64,000 nt of DNA from Bacteroidota bacterium (GTDB lineage: Bacteria; Bacteroidota; Bacteroidia; Chitinophagales; Chitinophagaceae): NCBI GenBank assembly GCA_026391455.1, contig JAPLEH010000031.1, positions 121,391 through 185,390 of the forward strand. The letters run 5' to 3'. How positions within the stretch are numbered: the stretch's first letter is position 1; the number at the start of each line of letters is the position of its first letter. Below the pieces are notes generated by a model that was given only the letters and a program-made list of their open reading frames with translations, ran no database searches and was not told where the DNA came from. This document shows, piece by piece, positions 8,591 to 17,602 of this stretch. A program made the position numbers and the translations under genes.

Positions 8591-8968
8591 CTATTTTAAA
8601 ATGGCCTTTGCCACTTTGGGATCTATAATGATCGTATCGTGTTCAAAATCCAGTTTGATACGCCATTTCTGCAATGTATTTGCCCCCAGTATCACATCTT
8701 CGGAGATATTATCGATCACCATGAATTCGTCGGAGAGACGAATATCATTATAATAAAAATCAAGAACAATCCGGTTTTCGATTTTTAAATAGGTGTCTTT
8801 TGCAGCCGTAGCAATTTCCAACGACTTTCTCATTTTCTCAAGATTGGCCAGGCTTTCGGCATGCGCCGCACTGATACAGGAAAATGTTGCGCCGGAATCA
8901 AAAAGGGTATAGAGAATTGTTTCGCCCTTTGAACCCTCATATCGGATAGGTATTTTAATAATAGACAT
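8591..8968 (-). CDS. Retropepsin-like aspartic protease domain protein
   Basis: The ATG at 8968 gives a 125-residue protein. It carries an aspartyl protease signature, LFDSGATFSCIS, with catalytic Asp24-Ser-Gly, and the later hydrophobic segment DVILGANTLQKWRIKLDF typical of the second half of a retropepsin monomer. Single-domain retropepsin-like proteins act as homodimers. The longer frame up to 9070 overlaps polA and would add a basic N-terminus without support. It follows polA by 65 bases on the same strand; what it cleaves, if anything, is unknown. Confidence 0.8.
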   Translation of the reverse strand: MSIIKIPIRYEGSKGETILYTLFDSGATFSCISAAHAESLANLEKMRKSLEIATAAKDTYLKIENRIVLDFYYNDIRLSDEFMVIDNISEDVILGANTLQKWRIKLDFEHDTIIIDPKVAKAILK

Positions 8969-9033
8969 ACACAAATGTACAGCTACGCGATATTTATAAA
9001 TAATTTGATGTACAAAACCGGGTTTTCGGCGTA

Positions 9034-11892
9034 TCAATGGGCTTCCAGCCAGTTTTTTCCTTCTCCGCATTCTGCGATCACGGGCACCTGGTGGGGAAGC
9101 AACATTGCCGATTGCATATTTTCCAGGATCAGCGGTTTTAATTCGCTCACCTCCGTTTTCAATGCATCAAAAACAAGCTCATCATGTACCTGCAGGATCA
9201 TCTTACTTTGCATTTTCTCCTTTTTCATGGCTGCCTGCACTTTTTGCATCGCCAGTTTGATCATATCTGCAGCAGTACCCTGTATGGGGGAGTTAATGGC
9301 ATTTCGTTCTGCAAAACCGCGTACAGTGAAATTGGCAGAGTTGATATCACGCAACCAACGCTTACGACCCATCAATGTTTCCACATATCCGTTTTCTCTT
9401 GCAAAATTGATCGTATTATCCATGTATTGCTGAATGCCCGGGAATTCCTTTTTATAGTTATCAATAATCTCCTTAGCTTCTGTACGGCTGATGCCCAGAT
9501 TATCTGCCAGACCAAAAGCCCCTTGTCCGTAGATGATACCAAAGTTTACACTTTTGGCTTTATAGCGCATTTCTTTGGTTACTTCATTTACAGGAACATT
9601 ATACACCCGCGCTGCTGTGGCTGTATGAATATCGGTGCCATCCACAAAAGCCTTGCACATATTATTATCACCACTGATAGCGGCCACAATGCGCAATTCA
9701 ATCTGTGAGTAATCGGCAGAAAGAAGAATATGTTTATTATCTCTCGGAATAAATGCTTTACGGATCTCTTTGCCCCTTTCTGTACGCACCGGTATATTCT
9801 GCAGGTTGGGATTATTGCTCGCCAGCCTTCCCGTTACGGCCACTGCCTGGCCATACGTGGTATGCACCCTTCCTGTTTTATTATTAATCAGTAAGGGTAA
9901 GGAATCCACATAGGTGGATTTAAGTTTGGTCAGCTCCCGGAAAGCCAGGATATCGTCCACAATGGGGTTACCTTTGGCAGCAAGCTTCAGCAATACATCT
10001 TCCCCGGTCTGGTACTGCCCGGTTTTTGTTTTTTTAGCAGAAGGATCCAGTTTTAATTTGTCAAACAATACTTCACCAAGTTGTTTTGGCGAAGCCAGGT
10101 TAAACCGCACCCCTGCCTGTTTATACACACTTTCTTCGGCACGTTTGGCATCTTTTTCCAGTTCTTTTGAATAATCAGCCAGAAAGTCCACATCAATTTT
10201 TATACCCTCATACTCCATATCCACCAGCACTTTTACCAATGGATTTTCCACTTCGTTAAATACTTTTTCTACTTCCCTTTCTTTGAGAAGGGGAACAAAC
10301 TTGTGTTTCAACTGCAGCGTGATATCAGCATCTTCCCCGGCATATTCTTTTACCTTTTCCACTTCCACATCGCGCATAGTACCCTGTGTCTTGCCTTTTT
10401 TTCCGATCAGCTCTTCAATATGTACCGGCTCATAACCCAGGAAACGTTCGCTCAATACATCCATACTTCTTTTACCATCCGGTTCAATTACGTAATGGGC
10501 CAGCATGGTATCAAAGAGTTCACCTTTGATTTCCACATCATACCATTTCAGCACCAGCAGATCGTATTTGGTATTCTGACCAATCCAGGTTTTTTTCTTG
10601 TCTGCAAATAATGCATCAAAAAAGGATAGTATCGCTTTGGTACGCTCCTGATCTGCCGGACAGGGTACATACCAGGCTTCTCCGGGCGTAACGGCAAAAC
10701 TCAGGCCTACCAGTTCTGCATCATTGGCATCAATACCGGTGGTCTCTGTATCAAAACAGATCTCATCGTGTTTCTTTAATTCAGCCACCAGATTTTTAAT
10801 GGCTGCATCGCCTTCCACTACCAGGTATTCATGCGGTGTATTGTGTATGTTTTTGTCCACGCTCAATCCTTCACCGTCTGTCTCATCATTACCAGCCGGC
10901 AAAGGTTTTTTTATTTCTTCTTTTTTGGGTTCTTCAATGATATTGCCAAACAGATCGGTCTGCACCCCCTGAGGAATCTCTTTTTCCACGACTGATTTTC
11001 CCGTAGCGGGCACTGCAAAATCCTCTCCCAGCAACCGTTTGCCCAGCGTTTTAAATTCGAGTTCGGCAAAGATTTCTTTCAGTTTTTCTTTATTCCATTC
11101 TTTCAGTTTGAAATCCTCTTCATGAAATTCCACCGGTACGTCGGTGATGATCGTGGCCAGCTTTTTGGAAAGTAGCGCCATCTCTTTTCCCTTTCTTACT
11201 TTTTCACCCATGGCACCCTTGATATGATCGGCATTGGCCAGCGTGTTTTCCAAAGAGCCATATTCTGCGATAAACTTTGCAGCAGTCTTTTCACCCACAC
11301 CAGGTATACCGGGTATATTATCCACCGCATCACCCATCATACCCAGCATATCCACCACCTGGCTTACATTACTGATATTCCATTTGGCACATACTTCGGC
11401 CGGGCCCATTATTTCCACATCATTACCCTGGTAAGCGGGTTTATAGATCTTCACTTTATCGGAAACCAGTTGTCCGTAATCTTTATCCGGAGTCATCATG
11501 TATACATCGTACCCGGCTTTTTCACCTTGTTTGCTGAGGGTGCCGATCACATCATCGGCTTCAAAGCCGTCGATAGCAATGATTGGAATATTGAACGCTT
11601 CAATTATTCGTTTGATATCCGGTACGGCAGCGCTGATGTCTTCCGGAGTTTCCTGCCGGTTGGCTTTATAGTCTGCAAAATCGATATGCCTTTCGGTGGG
11701 GGCAGAGGTGTCGAAACATACCGCCATATGGGAGGGCTTTTGTTTGGTGATGAGTTCTACCAATGCATTGGTAAAACCAAACTGGGCATTGGTGTTCTTG
11801 CCTTTGGAGGTGATTCGGGGACTACGTATCAGGGCATAATAGGCCCGGAACACCAGGGCAAACGCATCGAGCAGGAAGACTTTTTTTTCCAT
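9034..11892 (-). CDS. polA: DNA polymerase I
   Basis: The 952-residue protein has all three domains. Residues 1-290 are the 5'-3' nuclease (LLDAFALVFRAYYAL, DGFEADDVIGTL, GIPGVGEKTAAKF). A 3'-5' exonuclease follows with its acidic residues kept: FDTETTG, the N-K-Y-D of the ExoII motif, and YAGEDADITL. The polymerase shows motif A (DYSQIELRIVAAISGD), motif B (KSVNFGIIYGQGAFGL) and motif C (QVHDELVF). It fills gaps in repair and removes RNA primers. Keeping the proofreading residues suggests an active exonuclease. Its 3' neighbour is the retropepsin-like gene. Confidence 0.98.
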   Translation of the reverse strand: MEKKVFLLDAFALVFRAYYALIRSPRITSKGKNTNAQFGFTNALVELITKQKPSHMAVCFDTSAPTERHIDFADYKANRQETPEDISAAVPDIKRIIEAFNIPIIAIDGFEADDVIGTLSKQGEKAGYDVYMMTPDKDYGQLVSDKVKIYKPAYQGNDVEIMGPAEVCAKWNISNVSQVVDMLGMMGDAVDNIPGIPGVGEKTAAKFIAEYGSLENTLANADHIKGAMGEKVRKGKEMALLSKKLATIITDVPVEFHEEDFKLKEWNKEKLKEIFAELEFKTLGKRLLGEDFAVPATGKSVVEKEIPQGVQTDLFGNIIEEPKKEEIKKPLPAGNDETDGEGLSVDKNIHNTPHEYLVVEGDAAIKNLVAELKKHDEICFDTETTGIDANDAELVGLSFAVTPGEAWYVPCPADQERTKAILSFFDALFADKKKTWIGQNTKYDLLVLKWYDVEIKGELFDTMLAHYVIEPDGKRSMDVLSERFLGYEPVHIEELIGKKGKTQGTMRDVEVEKVKEYAGEDADITLQLKHKFVPLLKEREVEKVFNEVENPLVKVLVDMEYEGIKIDVDFLADYSKELEKDAKRAEESVYKQAGVRFNLASPKQLGEVLFDKLKLDPSAKKTKTGQYQTGEDVLLKLAAKGNPIVDDILAFRELTKLKSTYVDSLPLLINNKTGRVHTTYGQAVAVTGRLASNNPNLQNIPVRTERGKEIRKAFIPRDNKHILLSADYSQIELRIVAAISGDNNMCKAFVDGTDIHTATAARVYNVPVNEVTKEMRYKAKSVNFGIIYGQGAFGLADNLGISRTEAKEIIDNYKKEFPGIQQYMDNTINFARENGYVETLMGRKRWLRDINSANFTVRGFAERNAINSPIQGTAADMIKLAMQKVQAAMKKEKMQSKMILQVHDELVFDALKTEVSELKPLILENMQSAMLLPHQVPVIAECGEGKNWLEAH

Positions 11893-12053
11893 GGGGCTAA
11901 AATACCATAATTGGAGTTACAGGCATGAATTAGCGCCGAATTATAGTAGGGGATTAAATTTTTCAGACCAAACTGCGGAAATACGGGCATAATGTACTTA
12001 AGTAGTTGATTGGCAATATATTGAAAATAACTATATCTTTATAGCTATTTTAT

Positions 12054-12084
12054 TTGGCTATAATTTTATAGCTAAATATCTTTG
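12054..12084 (+). promoter_or_regulatory. Bacteroidota-type promoter of the ATPase pair
   Basis: TTG at 12054-12056 and TATCTTTG at 12077-12084 are separated by 20 bases, matching the TTG/TAnnTTTG pattern exactly. It lies just upstream of the ATG at 12100, within AT-rich DNA that also has repeated CTATA/TATAGCTA segments (12031-12075), which could bind a regulator. Confidence 0.7.
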
Positions 12085-12099
12085 TGCAAATTATTATCG

Positions 12100-13254
12100 A
12101 TGAAGATCATTATCGGACCCGCAGCGGAAGGCGATTACTACTTTCACCGACCTTATCTGGATGAGCTGTTTTGGAAAAAAATAAAGGAGAGCCACAATCT
12201 GTCGATAGCTGCTCCCCGCAGAGTAGGTAAATCATCCTTTATGCTAAACCTGCTGAAAAACACCAAAAAGGATTATCACTGTGTTTACATTATTACAGAA
12301 TCCATCAATGAACCTAACGAGTTTTTCAAAAAGGTATATAAAACAATACTCGGTCAGTTGAACAACGGAGGAAAGTTAAAGCAGTTTTTTGACGATCTAT
12401 TTAAAAGACTTGACATCCGAAAAATATCAGTCAGTGAGATTGAGTTTGGCAGGAATGAAATAAATTATTACCAGGAGATATTGTTGCTGTGCCGGGAAGT
12501 AAAAGAAAATGATAAACAGGTCATATTGCTGATTGATGAATTTTCGCAAACCGTAGAAAACATAATAAGTGACCAGGGGCGCGACACAGCAAAAAATTTC
12601 CTGCATCAATGCAGGGAGCTTCGCCAAAGCCCGGACGTAAAATCAAAAATCAGTTTTGTGTATACGGGTTCTATCGGACTGGAAAACCTCGTTATATCAA
12701 TAGATGAGCCCCGCTCTATTGCAGATCTGGGACATTTTACCATACCTCCATTGACTAAAGAAGAAGCAAAAAAACTGATCAATCAGGTAATGGATGGAGA
12801 TGCAATCGTATTTGCAGCAAAAGAGCAGGATTATTTTTTACAAAAAATGAACTGGTTACTCCCTTACTTTATTCAGGTAATGATGAGTGAAATGGAAAAT
12901 TTATGCCGGGAGCACCCATCTCAGAAAATTACCACCGCGATGGTGGATATCGCATTTGAAAAAGCACTGGATAACCGAAGCTACTTTGAACACTGGCTTA
13001 CCCGCTTGCGTACCATTTTTAAAGGCAATGATTTCAGTTGTGCCAAAGAGATACTGAAAATATCAGTCGTAAAGAATGGCATTGATTATTATGAACTGCA
13101 AAACTGTATGGCCCGGTTTCAAATCGAAGATGCTGCTCCGTTGATCAATATCCTGCAGCATGATGGCTACCTGGTTAAAGATCCAAACACAAATAAATAC
13201 CGGTTTAACTCCCCATTGCTGCAGGCATGGTGGAAGAAAAATATTGTAATTTAA
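12100..13254 (+). CDS. P-loop ATPase (AAA/STAND-like), first gene of pair
   Basis: The ATG at 12100 gives 384 residues. A Walker A motif, APRRVGKSS, lies at residues 38-46, and a Walker B, VILLIDEFSQ, at 141-150. The C-terminal part after about residue 230 is helical and ends with a winged-helix-like stretch (DAAPLINILQHDGYLVKD). The layout is that of small ORC/Cdc6-like or STAND-related ATPases often listed only as ATP-binding protein. The next gene begins 14 bases after its stop, so the two are one operon with a clear promoter. Function is not known; signalling, regulation or defence are all possible. Confidence 0.8.
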   Translation: MKIIIGPAAEGDYYFHRPYLDELFWKKIKESHNLSIAAPRRVGKSSFMLNLLKNTKKDYHCVYIITESINEPNEFFKKVYKTILGQLNNGGKLKQFFDDLFKRLDIRKISVSEIEFGRNEINYYQEILLLCREVKENDKQVILLIDEFSQTVENIISDQGRDTAKNFLHQCRELRQSPDVKSKISFVYTGSIGLENLVISIDEPRSIADLGHFTIPPLTKEEAKKLINQVMDGDAIVFAAKEQDYFLQKMNWLLPYFIQVMMSEMENLCREHPSQKITTAMVDIAFEKALDNRSYFEHWLTRLRTIFKGNDFSCAKEILKISVVKNGIDYYELQNCMARFQIEDAAPLINILQHDGYLVKDPNTNKYRFNSPLLQAWWKKNIVI

Positions 13255-13268
13255 TTAAAACCATAACC

Positions 13269-15695
13269 ATGAATACGCTTCAGGGACTTTACCATGCTGA
13301 TAAACTGGATGAACAATCCTTTATTGACAATTTCACTATCCGACTTAAAGAGTTTCAGCAGATAATGGATACCCTTCGCGATCAGCAAACAAAGCCCTTA
13401 CAGCATTTTCTGATCACGGGCAAGAGAGGAATGGGAAAATCTACCTTGCTGCGAAGGATTTTTATTGAAGTGCAAAATACCTCTCTGAAAGATAAAATGT
13501 TTTGTGTAAGACTGGGTACCGAACAATACCGCCTCAGCAGACTGTATAAATTATGGGAGATGGTTATTGAAAACCTGGCCACACAAGTGCCGGAATTGGA
13601 ACAAAAAAGACAAGAGATGGAGGAGAGTAAAGACTATGAAGAACACCTGGCACCTGTAATCGGAGATTACCTGGCTGCGACCGGTAAAACACTGCTCTTG
13701 CTGATTGATAATTTTGACCAGTTTATCGACAAAATCACAGAAAAGGACAGGCATGCATTAAGGGAGGCGTTGATACAGTATCCCGTACAAATAATAGGCA
13801 ACACTGTTTTTTATAATGAACATTTTTTCAGTTACAACAATCCCTTTTTCGATTTTTTTAAGCCAATAAAACTCACCAACCTGAGTAAAGATGAGGCCGA
13901 AGATTTTATTCGTGACCGGGCCAGAAACGAAGGCATTGAAAATTTTGAAGAAGTATTTAAAACCCAAAAGGGAAAAATAACCGCCCTTCGCATTCTGAGT
14001 GGCGGGGTGCCCCGCACCTTACTCATTTTATTAAGTATCATCTCGCGCAATAATACCGGTGATGCTGTAGAATACCTGCACGAGATGATCGAATTGGTAA
14101 CACCACTCTACCAGGATCGGATGAAATCACTCTCTCCGCAACAGCAGGAGATCATGCACCACCTGGCCATGCAATGGGACCGTACGCCAGTAAAAGAGCT
14201 GGCTGCGGCCATGCGCATACCCAGCAAAAGCATTTCTGCCCAGCTATTGCAACTCGAAAACAGCGGCTATATCAATAAAGTGGATATTCCTGGCCGCAAC
14301 CATTACTATGAAATAGATGAACGCTTTTTCAATATCTGGCTCCTGATGAGCGAAGCCGCACCCTATGATACAAAACGTGTGATCTGGCTGACGAAATGGC
14401 TGGATGCTTTTTACAGTAAGGATGAGTTGATGGATTTTGCCAGTTTTTGTAATACTGGACTGAAAGGGGAAAAGCCGGTGAACATGTTTTTAATTGTTCA
14501 GGCATTGAGTGAAAGTGAAAAACTGGATTATAATTACAAAAAAAACCTGGTAAAGCAAACATCGGAAGAGCTAAAAGATAAAATTGCGGAGGTAGGAATA
14601 TGGGAGAAAAATTTTAATGAGAAAATATCGAGGAAGGAGACCGAATTACGTACGCTCATTTCTAAATTATTAGAAAACAAAGACTATGAGAAAGCGATTG
14701 ATAAACTTGATGAGTTGATGAATTTCGATGAAATGATTGCTTTTTGGATGAAGGGAGTTGTTTATCATATTCTCGCTGAATACGAAAAAGCAGAAAAGAA
14801 TTATATAATGGCTATTGAGAAAGGGAGTACTGATGCTGTCATGTACATTGCTGATTTGTATAAAAATAGTTTGAATAATATTGAAAAAGCCGAAGAATAC
14901 TACCTGAAGGCGGCTGAGCAGGGAAATGTGTCTGCCATGAGCAATCTCGGAGATATTTATAGGGAAATAAAAAAAGACACATTGCGTGCAGAAAAGTTTT
15001 ATTTGCGAGCAGCAGAACTTAATGATGATAATGCCATGTACCGTCTGGGTAATTATTATTTACTAGAAAAATATTATGTCAAGAAAGCCGAACATTTCTA
15101 TCTTAAGTCCGCAGAAAAAGGTAATACGTACTCAATGGTAATGCTATGGCTTATGTATAAAAAATTTGAAATTGATATTTCCAAAGCAGAAAATTATCTT
15201 AATAGGGTTCTTGAGTCACAGAATGAGGATGCTAAACTTTTTTTGGCCGCCCATTTATTTAGTTTAAATGAAAATGAAAAAAAACATCTAGCCCTGGACA
15301 TTTCTATTCAAAGTTTTATTACTAAAAAACCTGAAATTGATGTTCAGACAATAGCATACATCAATATCCTTTTGTGGAATGAAAAAGTTAGTGAAGCGCT
15401 TGCAATAGTTAGGGTTTTATTTGAACAAAAGCCACTTCATGATTCTGCTATCGAAATTTTGTCCCAATCCTTGCAATATTTATTATTATTCCGGCAAACA
15501 GCGTCACTTAAAATATTACTATCCGACAAGAAAAATAAAGACCGCTTCAAACCTATTTACTACGCCCTCATGCATGAAATGAAAGACCAACACCCCAAAG
15601 AGTACCTCCGCATGCCCGAAGAACTGAAAGAGCCGGTGGAAGCCATTCTGAAATTTGTAAAAGCGGAACGAATGAAGCTGGGCCTTGGTGAATGA
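13269..15695 (+). CDS. P-loop ATPase with winged helix and Sel1-like repeats, second gene of pair
   Basis: The ATG at 13269 gives 808 residues. Walker A, GKRGMGKST, lies at 51-59 and Walker B, LLLLIDNFDQ, at about 142-151. A winged-helix region follows (VKELAAAMRIPSKSISAQL). From about residue 500 to 660 there are tandem Sel1-like repeats of about 36 residues (KAEEYYLKAAEQGNVSAMSN and related). This repeat stretch, roughly 14560-15530, is clearly richer in A and T and in codons such as AAT, ATT and TTA than the rest of the gene; the last 50 codons return to the local style. The design resembles STAND-type switches, in which a repeat domain senses a partner. Function is unknown. Confidence 0.8.
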   Translation: MNTLQGLYHADKLDEQSFIDNFTIRLKEFQQIMDTLRDQQTKPLQHFLITGKRGMGKSTLLRRIFIEVQNTSLKDKMFCVRLGTEQYRLSRLYKLWEMVIENLATQVPELEQKRQEMEESKDYEEHLAPVIGDYLAATGKTLLLLIDNFDQFIDKITEKDRHALREALIQYPVQIIGNTVFYNEHFFSYNNPFFDFFKPIKLTNLSKDEAEDFIRDRARNEGIENFEEVFKTQKGKITALRILSGGVPRTLLILLSIISRNNTGDAVEYLHEMIELVTPLYQDRMKSLSPQQQEIMHHLAMQWDRTPVKELAAAMRIPSKSISAQLLQLENSGYINKVDIPGRNHYYEIDERFFNIWLLMSEAAPYDTKRVIWLTKWLDAFYSKDELMDFASFCNTGLKGEKPVNMFLIVQALSESEKLDYNYKKNLVKQTSEELKDKIAEVGIWEKNFNEKISRKETELRTLISKLLENKDYEKAIDKLDELMNFDEMIAFWMKGVVYHILAEYEKAEKNYIMAIEKGSTDAVMYIADLYKNSLNNIEKAEEYYLKAAEQGNVSAMSNLGDIYREIKKDTLRAEKFYLRAAELNDDNAMYRLGNYYLLEKYYVKKAEHFYLKSAEKGNTYSMVMLWLMYKKFEIDISKAENYLNRVLESQNEDAKLFLAAHLFSLNENEKKHLALDISIQSFITKKPEIDVQTIAYINILLWNEKVSEALAIVRVLFEQKPLHDSAIEILSQSLQYLLLFRQTASLKILLSDKKNKDRFKPIYYALMHEMKDQHPKEYLRMPEELKEPVEAILKFVKAERMKLGLGE

Positions 15696-15700
15696 GAATA

Positions 15701-15735
15701 CGCTACCAGAACCTTTACACAAGGTTCTGGTAGCG
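15701..15735. terminator. Terminator hairpin after ATPase operon
   Basis: A perfect 15-bp inverted repeat, CGCTACCAGAACCTT and its complement, surrounds the 5-base loop TACAC. A T-rich stretch follows at 15749-15756. It lies between the plus-strand ATPase gene and the minus-strand small membrane protein gene, so it probably ends both transcripts. Confidence 0.8.
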
Positions 15736-15759
15736 CAGGTTAATTACAAATTTTTACAA

Positions 15760-15927
15760 TCAGGGATTCTTCGCCAGCATATTTTCACCAAAAGCGGCCG
15801 GCACCTGCTGGGCAGATGTAGGATTGATATCCACTTTCTTGTCTTTGTGAAAAAGGTTGAGATAAAGGGCGAAGAAGAGTACATTAAACGCAAAAAATGT
15901 TGCGATCTTACGAATGCGGCTTTTCAT
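15760..15927 (-). CDS. Small membrane protein, paralogue of the next gene
   Basis: This 55-residue gene runs from ATG at 15927 to TGA at 15760. The product starts MKSRIRKIATFFAF and has one hydrophobic helix (FFAFNVLFFALYLNL) followed by HKDKKVD. Its first 30 residues match those of the 90-residue protein encoded at 16155-16427 almost residue for residue, and the short leader before each ATG is also similar. It is likely an inner-membrane peptide with a basic N-terminus inside and a short polar tail outside. It has its own promoter-like signal at 15994-16023. I do not know its function. Confidence 0.75.
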   Translation of the reverse strand: MKSRIRKIATFFAFNVLFFALYLNLFHKDKKVDINPTSAQQVPAAFGENMLAKNP

Positions 15928-15993
15928 ACTACTGGATTATTGGTTCTTAAATATTGGATTGGCAATTGTCGCATTGCTGCTGCAATTGCACAG

Positions 15994-16023
15994 CTAAATT
16001 ACTTACAGATAAAGGTTTTTCAA
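15994..16023 (-). promoter_or_regulatory. Promoter of the 55-residue membrane protein gene
   Basis: Read on the minus strand, TTG (16023-16021) is followed after exactly 19 bases by TAATTTAG (16001-15994), one base from the TAnnTTTG consensus. It lies about 65 bases upstream of the ATG. Confidence 0.55.
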
Positions 16024-16097
16024 AACACCAACACCTGTATTTTTCAAATTTTGGCACAAATACTTTGTGAGACAGGTAAATTTACGAATGAAACATA

Positions 16098-16128
16098 CAA
16101 AAAAATAACCCCGGCAATTACACCGGGG
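16098..16128 (-). terminator. Terminator of the 90-residue membrane protein gene
   Basis: On the minus strand a CCCCGG/CCGGGG stem (arms at 16109-16114 and 16123-16128, 8-base loop) is followed by TTATTTTTTT. It sits downstream of the gene ending at 16155. Confidence 0.8.
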
Positions 16129-16154
16129 CTTCACTGATACTGTTTTTTGCTCAG

Positions 16155-16427
16155 TTAATTTATAGAAAGTTTCAACGCAGTGCCGTCATTACTGGTCACT
16201 TCCGTTTTGTGTTCAGTTGTGGTAGCCACAACCGCTTCCTTTTTTATAGTTTGCTCAGGGCTTTCTACCAATACAGTCCCGGATTGTGTTGTTTTTACGC
16301 TTGCTTGCTGTGAAGCAGGTGCTGCAACAATCATATTCTTATCCTTATGAACGAAATTGAGATACAATGCGAAGAAGAGAAGGTTGAACGCAAAGAAATT
16401 TGCGATTTTACGAACGCGTCTTTTCAT
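16155..16427 (-). CDS. Small membrane protein with Thr/Val-rich tail
   Basis: The protein has 90 residues: MKRRVRKIANFFAF, a single hydrophobic helix (residues about 10-25), HKDKNMIV, then a polar tail rich in Thr, Val and Ala. It is a tandem paralogue of the 55-residue protein at 15760-15927; only the tails differ. A single helix with a positively charged N-terminus suggests an inner-membrane anchor with the tail in the periplasm. It has its own promoter-like signal and terminator. No known family or role is recognised. Confidence 0.75.
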   Translation of the reverse strand: MKRRVRKIANFFAFNLLFFALYLNFVHKDKNMIVAAPASQQASVKTTQSGTVLVESPEQTIKKEAVVATTTEHKTEVTSNDGTALKLSIN

Positions 16428-16479
16428 AATAGTGGATTTTACTGGTTTTAAAAATATTGGATAGTTCTGGTTTTCATTG

Positions 16480-16509
16480 CTAAGATAATAAGCGTTTATT
16501 CACTGGCAA
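16480..16509 (-). promoter_or_regulatory. Promoter of the 90-residue membrane protein gene
   Basis: On the minus strand TTG (16509-16507) is separated by 19 bases from TATCTTAG (16487-16480), one base from the TAnnTTTG consensus. The spacing equals that of the promoter of the neighbouring paralogue. Confidence 0.55.
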
Positions 16510-16683
16510 ATCTCCGGACGCTCTATTTCGCGGTTTTGAGTAAAAGTACTCTGGGGGCCGCAGTAGTTGTACTAAAACGAATGCCGGACTTGTTTTAGTG
16601 TTCCACCTGAATTAAACAAACAAGGTACTTATAACCATTCTAAGAGGTTGATTATCAGTCTTTATTCGGAAAAATCAGAAAAG

Positions 16684-16714
16684 TTGAAAAGTTTTTCGTT
16701 TATGGCTATTTTTA
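16684..16714 (+). promoter_or_regulatory. Promoter of the Gly-Ser lipoprotein gene
   Basis: TTG at 16684-16686 is followed after 20 bases by TATTTTTA at 16707-16714, one base from consensus. Transcription would begin near 16721, leaving about 20 bases before the inferred start of translation at 16743. Confidence 0.5.
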
Positions 16715-16742
16715 CGCCCTTATCATATAGCCGACCATACAC

Positions 16743-17468
16743 ATCACAAAAAAATTCCACTCAGCAGTACGCACAGCTTTCATCTGTTTGACAGCCACTT
16801 TATTGATGATTTCCTGCCAAAAGGAAGTTGATTTTGAAAATACTGGTACCGGTTCCGGTTCCGGTGGCGGTGGCGGTGGCGGGTCGAGCGTTTGTAAAGC
16901 CTGTTCCTATATTCCTATGTGCGATGGTACTGTTTATTCCTACTATGATACCCTCCTTACAGGTACTCCATCCATTACAGCCGACACCTTGTCCTACATT
17001 AAAGACACCACATTCAGTGGCCGCACGTACAGGAAATTTATCACCAAAGGATATACTACACCCTATTATACCAATTGTACCAGTGGCACATTTCGCAATG
17101 CAGTTTTGAATGTGGGAGCAACCGGCGGTACCATTGCAAAACTGGAACTGATCCTTCTCAAAGATGATTTGCCGGTGAATGGCACCTGGACTGATACTGT
17201 CACCAATGGTCTTGGACAAACTGTATATTATAAAAATAAGATCATCGCAAAAGCAGTCAGCCGTACGTTGCATACGAATACATTTCCCGATGTGATACAT
17301 GTACAGTCAGAAAACGGTGTTGATTTACCATTTGTCGGCTATATGGCGGTCGGTGTATCCGATTACTATTATGCCAAAGGAGTGGGCCCGGTAGAAGTAA
17401 GGGTGGCAAGTGCAGATGGTCTTACCGTATACCAGCACCGGGTAATCAAATCATATAATATTCCCTGA
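16743..17468 (+). CDS. Lipoprotein with Gly/Ser linker; apparent non-standard start
   Basis: The frame is open from 16731 to 17468. Starting at ATC 16743 it reads ITKKFHSAVRTAFICL, then TATLLMISCQKE: a complete lipoprotein signal with a basic n-region, hydrophobic core and Cys in the lipobox MISC. No ATG, GTG or TTG precedes the basic region; the first usual start, TTG at 16788, would leave only nine residues before the Cys and no basic residue. A six-base repeat encodes a GTGSGSGGGGGGGSS linker, then a mature domain of about 190 residues with two early Cys (CKACSYIPMC). Function is unknown. Either the start is non-standard or one base (G to C) is wrong. Confidence 0.65.
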   Translation: MTKKFHSAVRTAFICLTATLLMISCQKEVDFENTGTGSGSGGGGGGGSSVCKACSYIPMCDGTVYSYYDTLLTGTPSITADTLSYIKDTTFSGRTYRKFITKGYTTPYYTNCTSGTFRNAVLNVGATGGTIAKLELILLKDDLPVNGTWTDTVTNGLGQTVYYKNKIIAKAVSRTLHTNTFPDVIHVQSENGVDLPFVGYMAVGVSDYYYAKGVGPVEVRVASADGLTVYQHRVIKSYNIP

Positions 17469-17479
17469 TAAAAATTGAG

Positions 17480-17516
17480 GGTATGGATTACAACGAAATT
17501 TGTAATCCTGCCCTTT
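17480..17516 (+). terminator. Intrinsic terminator after the lipoprotein gene
   Basis: GGATTACAA (17485-17493) pairs with TTGTAATCC (17500-17508) across a 6-base loop, extended by GGG/CCC pairs at the base, and is followed by TTTT. Confidence 0.65.
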
Positions 17517-17602
17517 TATGAAACGCAAAATCTTGTGGTGTTTTCAGTGAACGATTCGATTCGTATTGGAGTGAACTGAAAATCGAAAATCGGACATACA
17601 AA

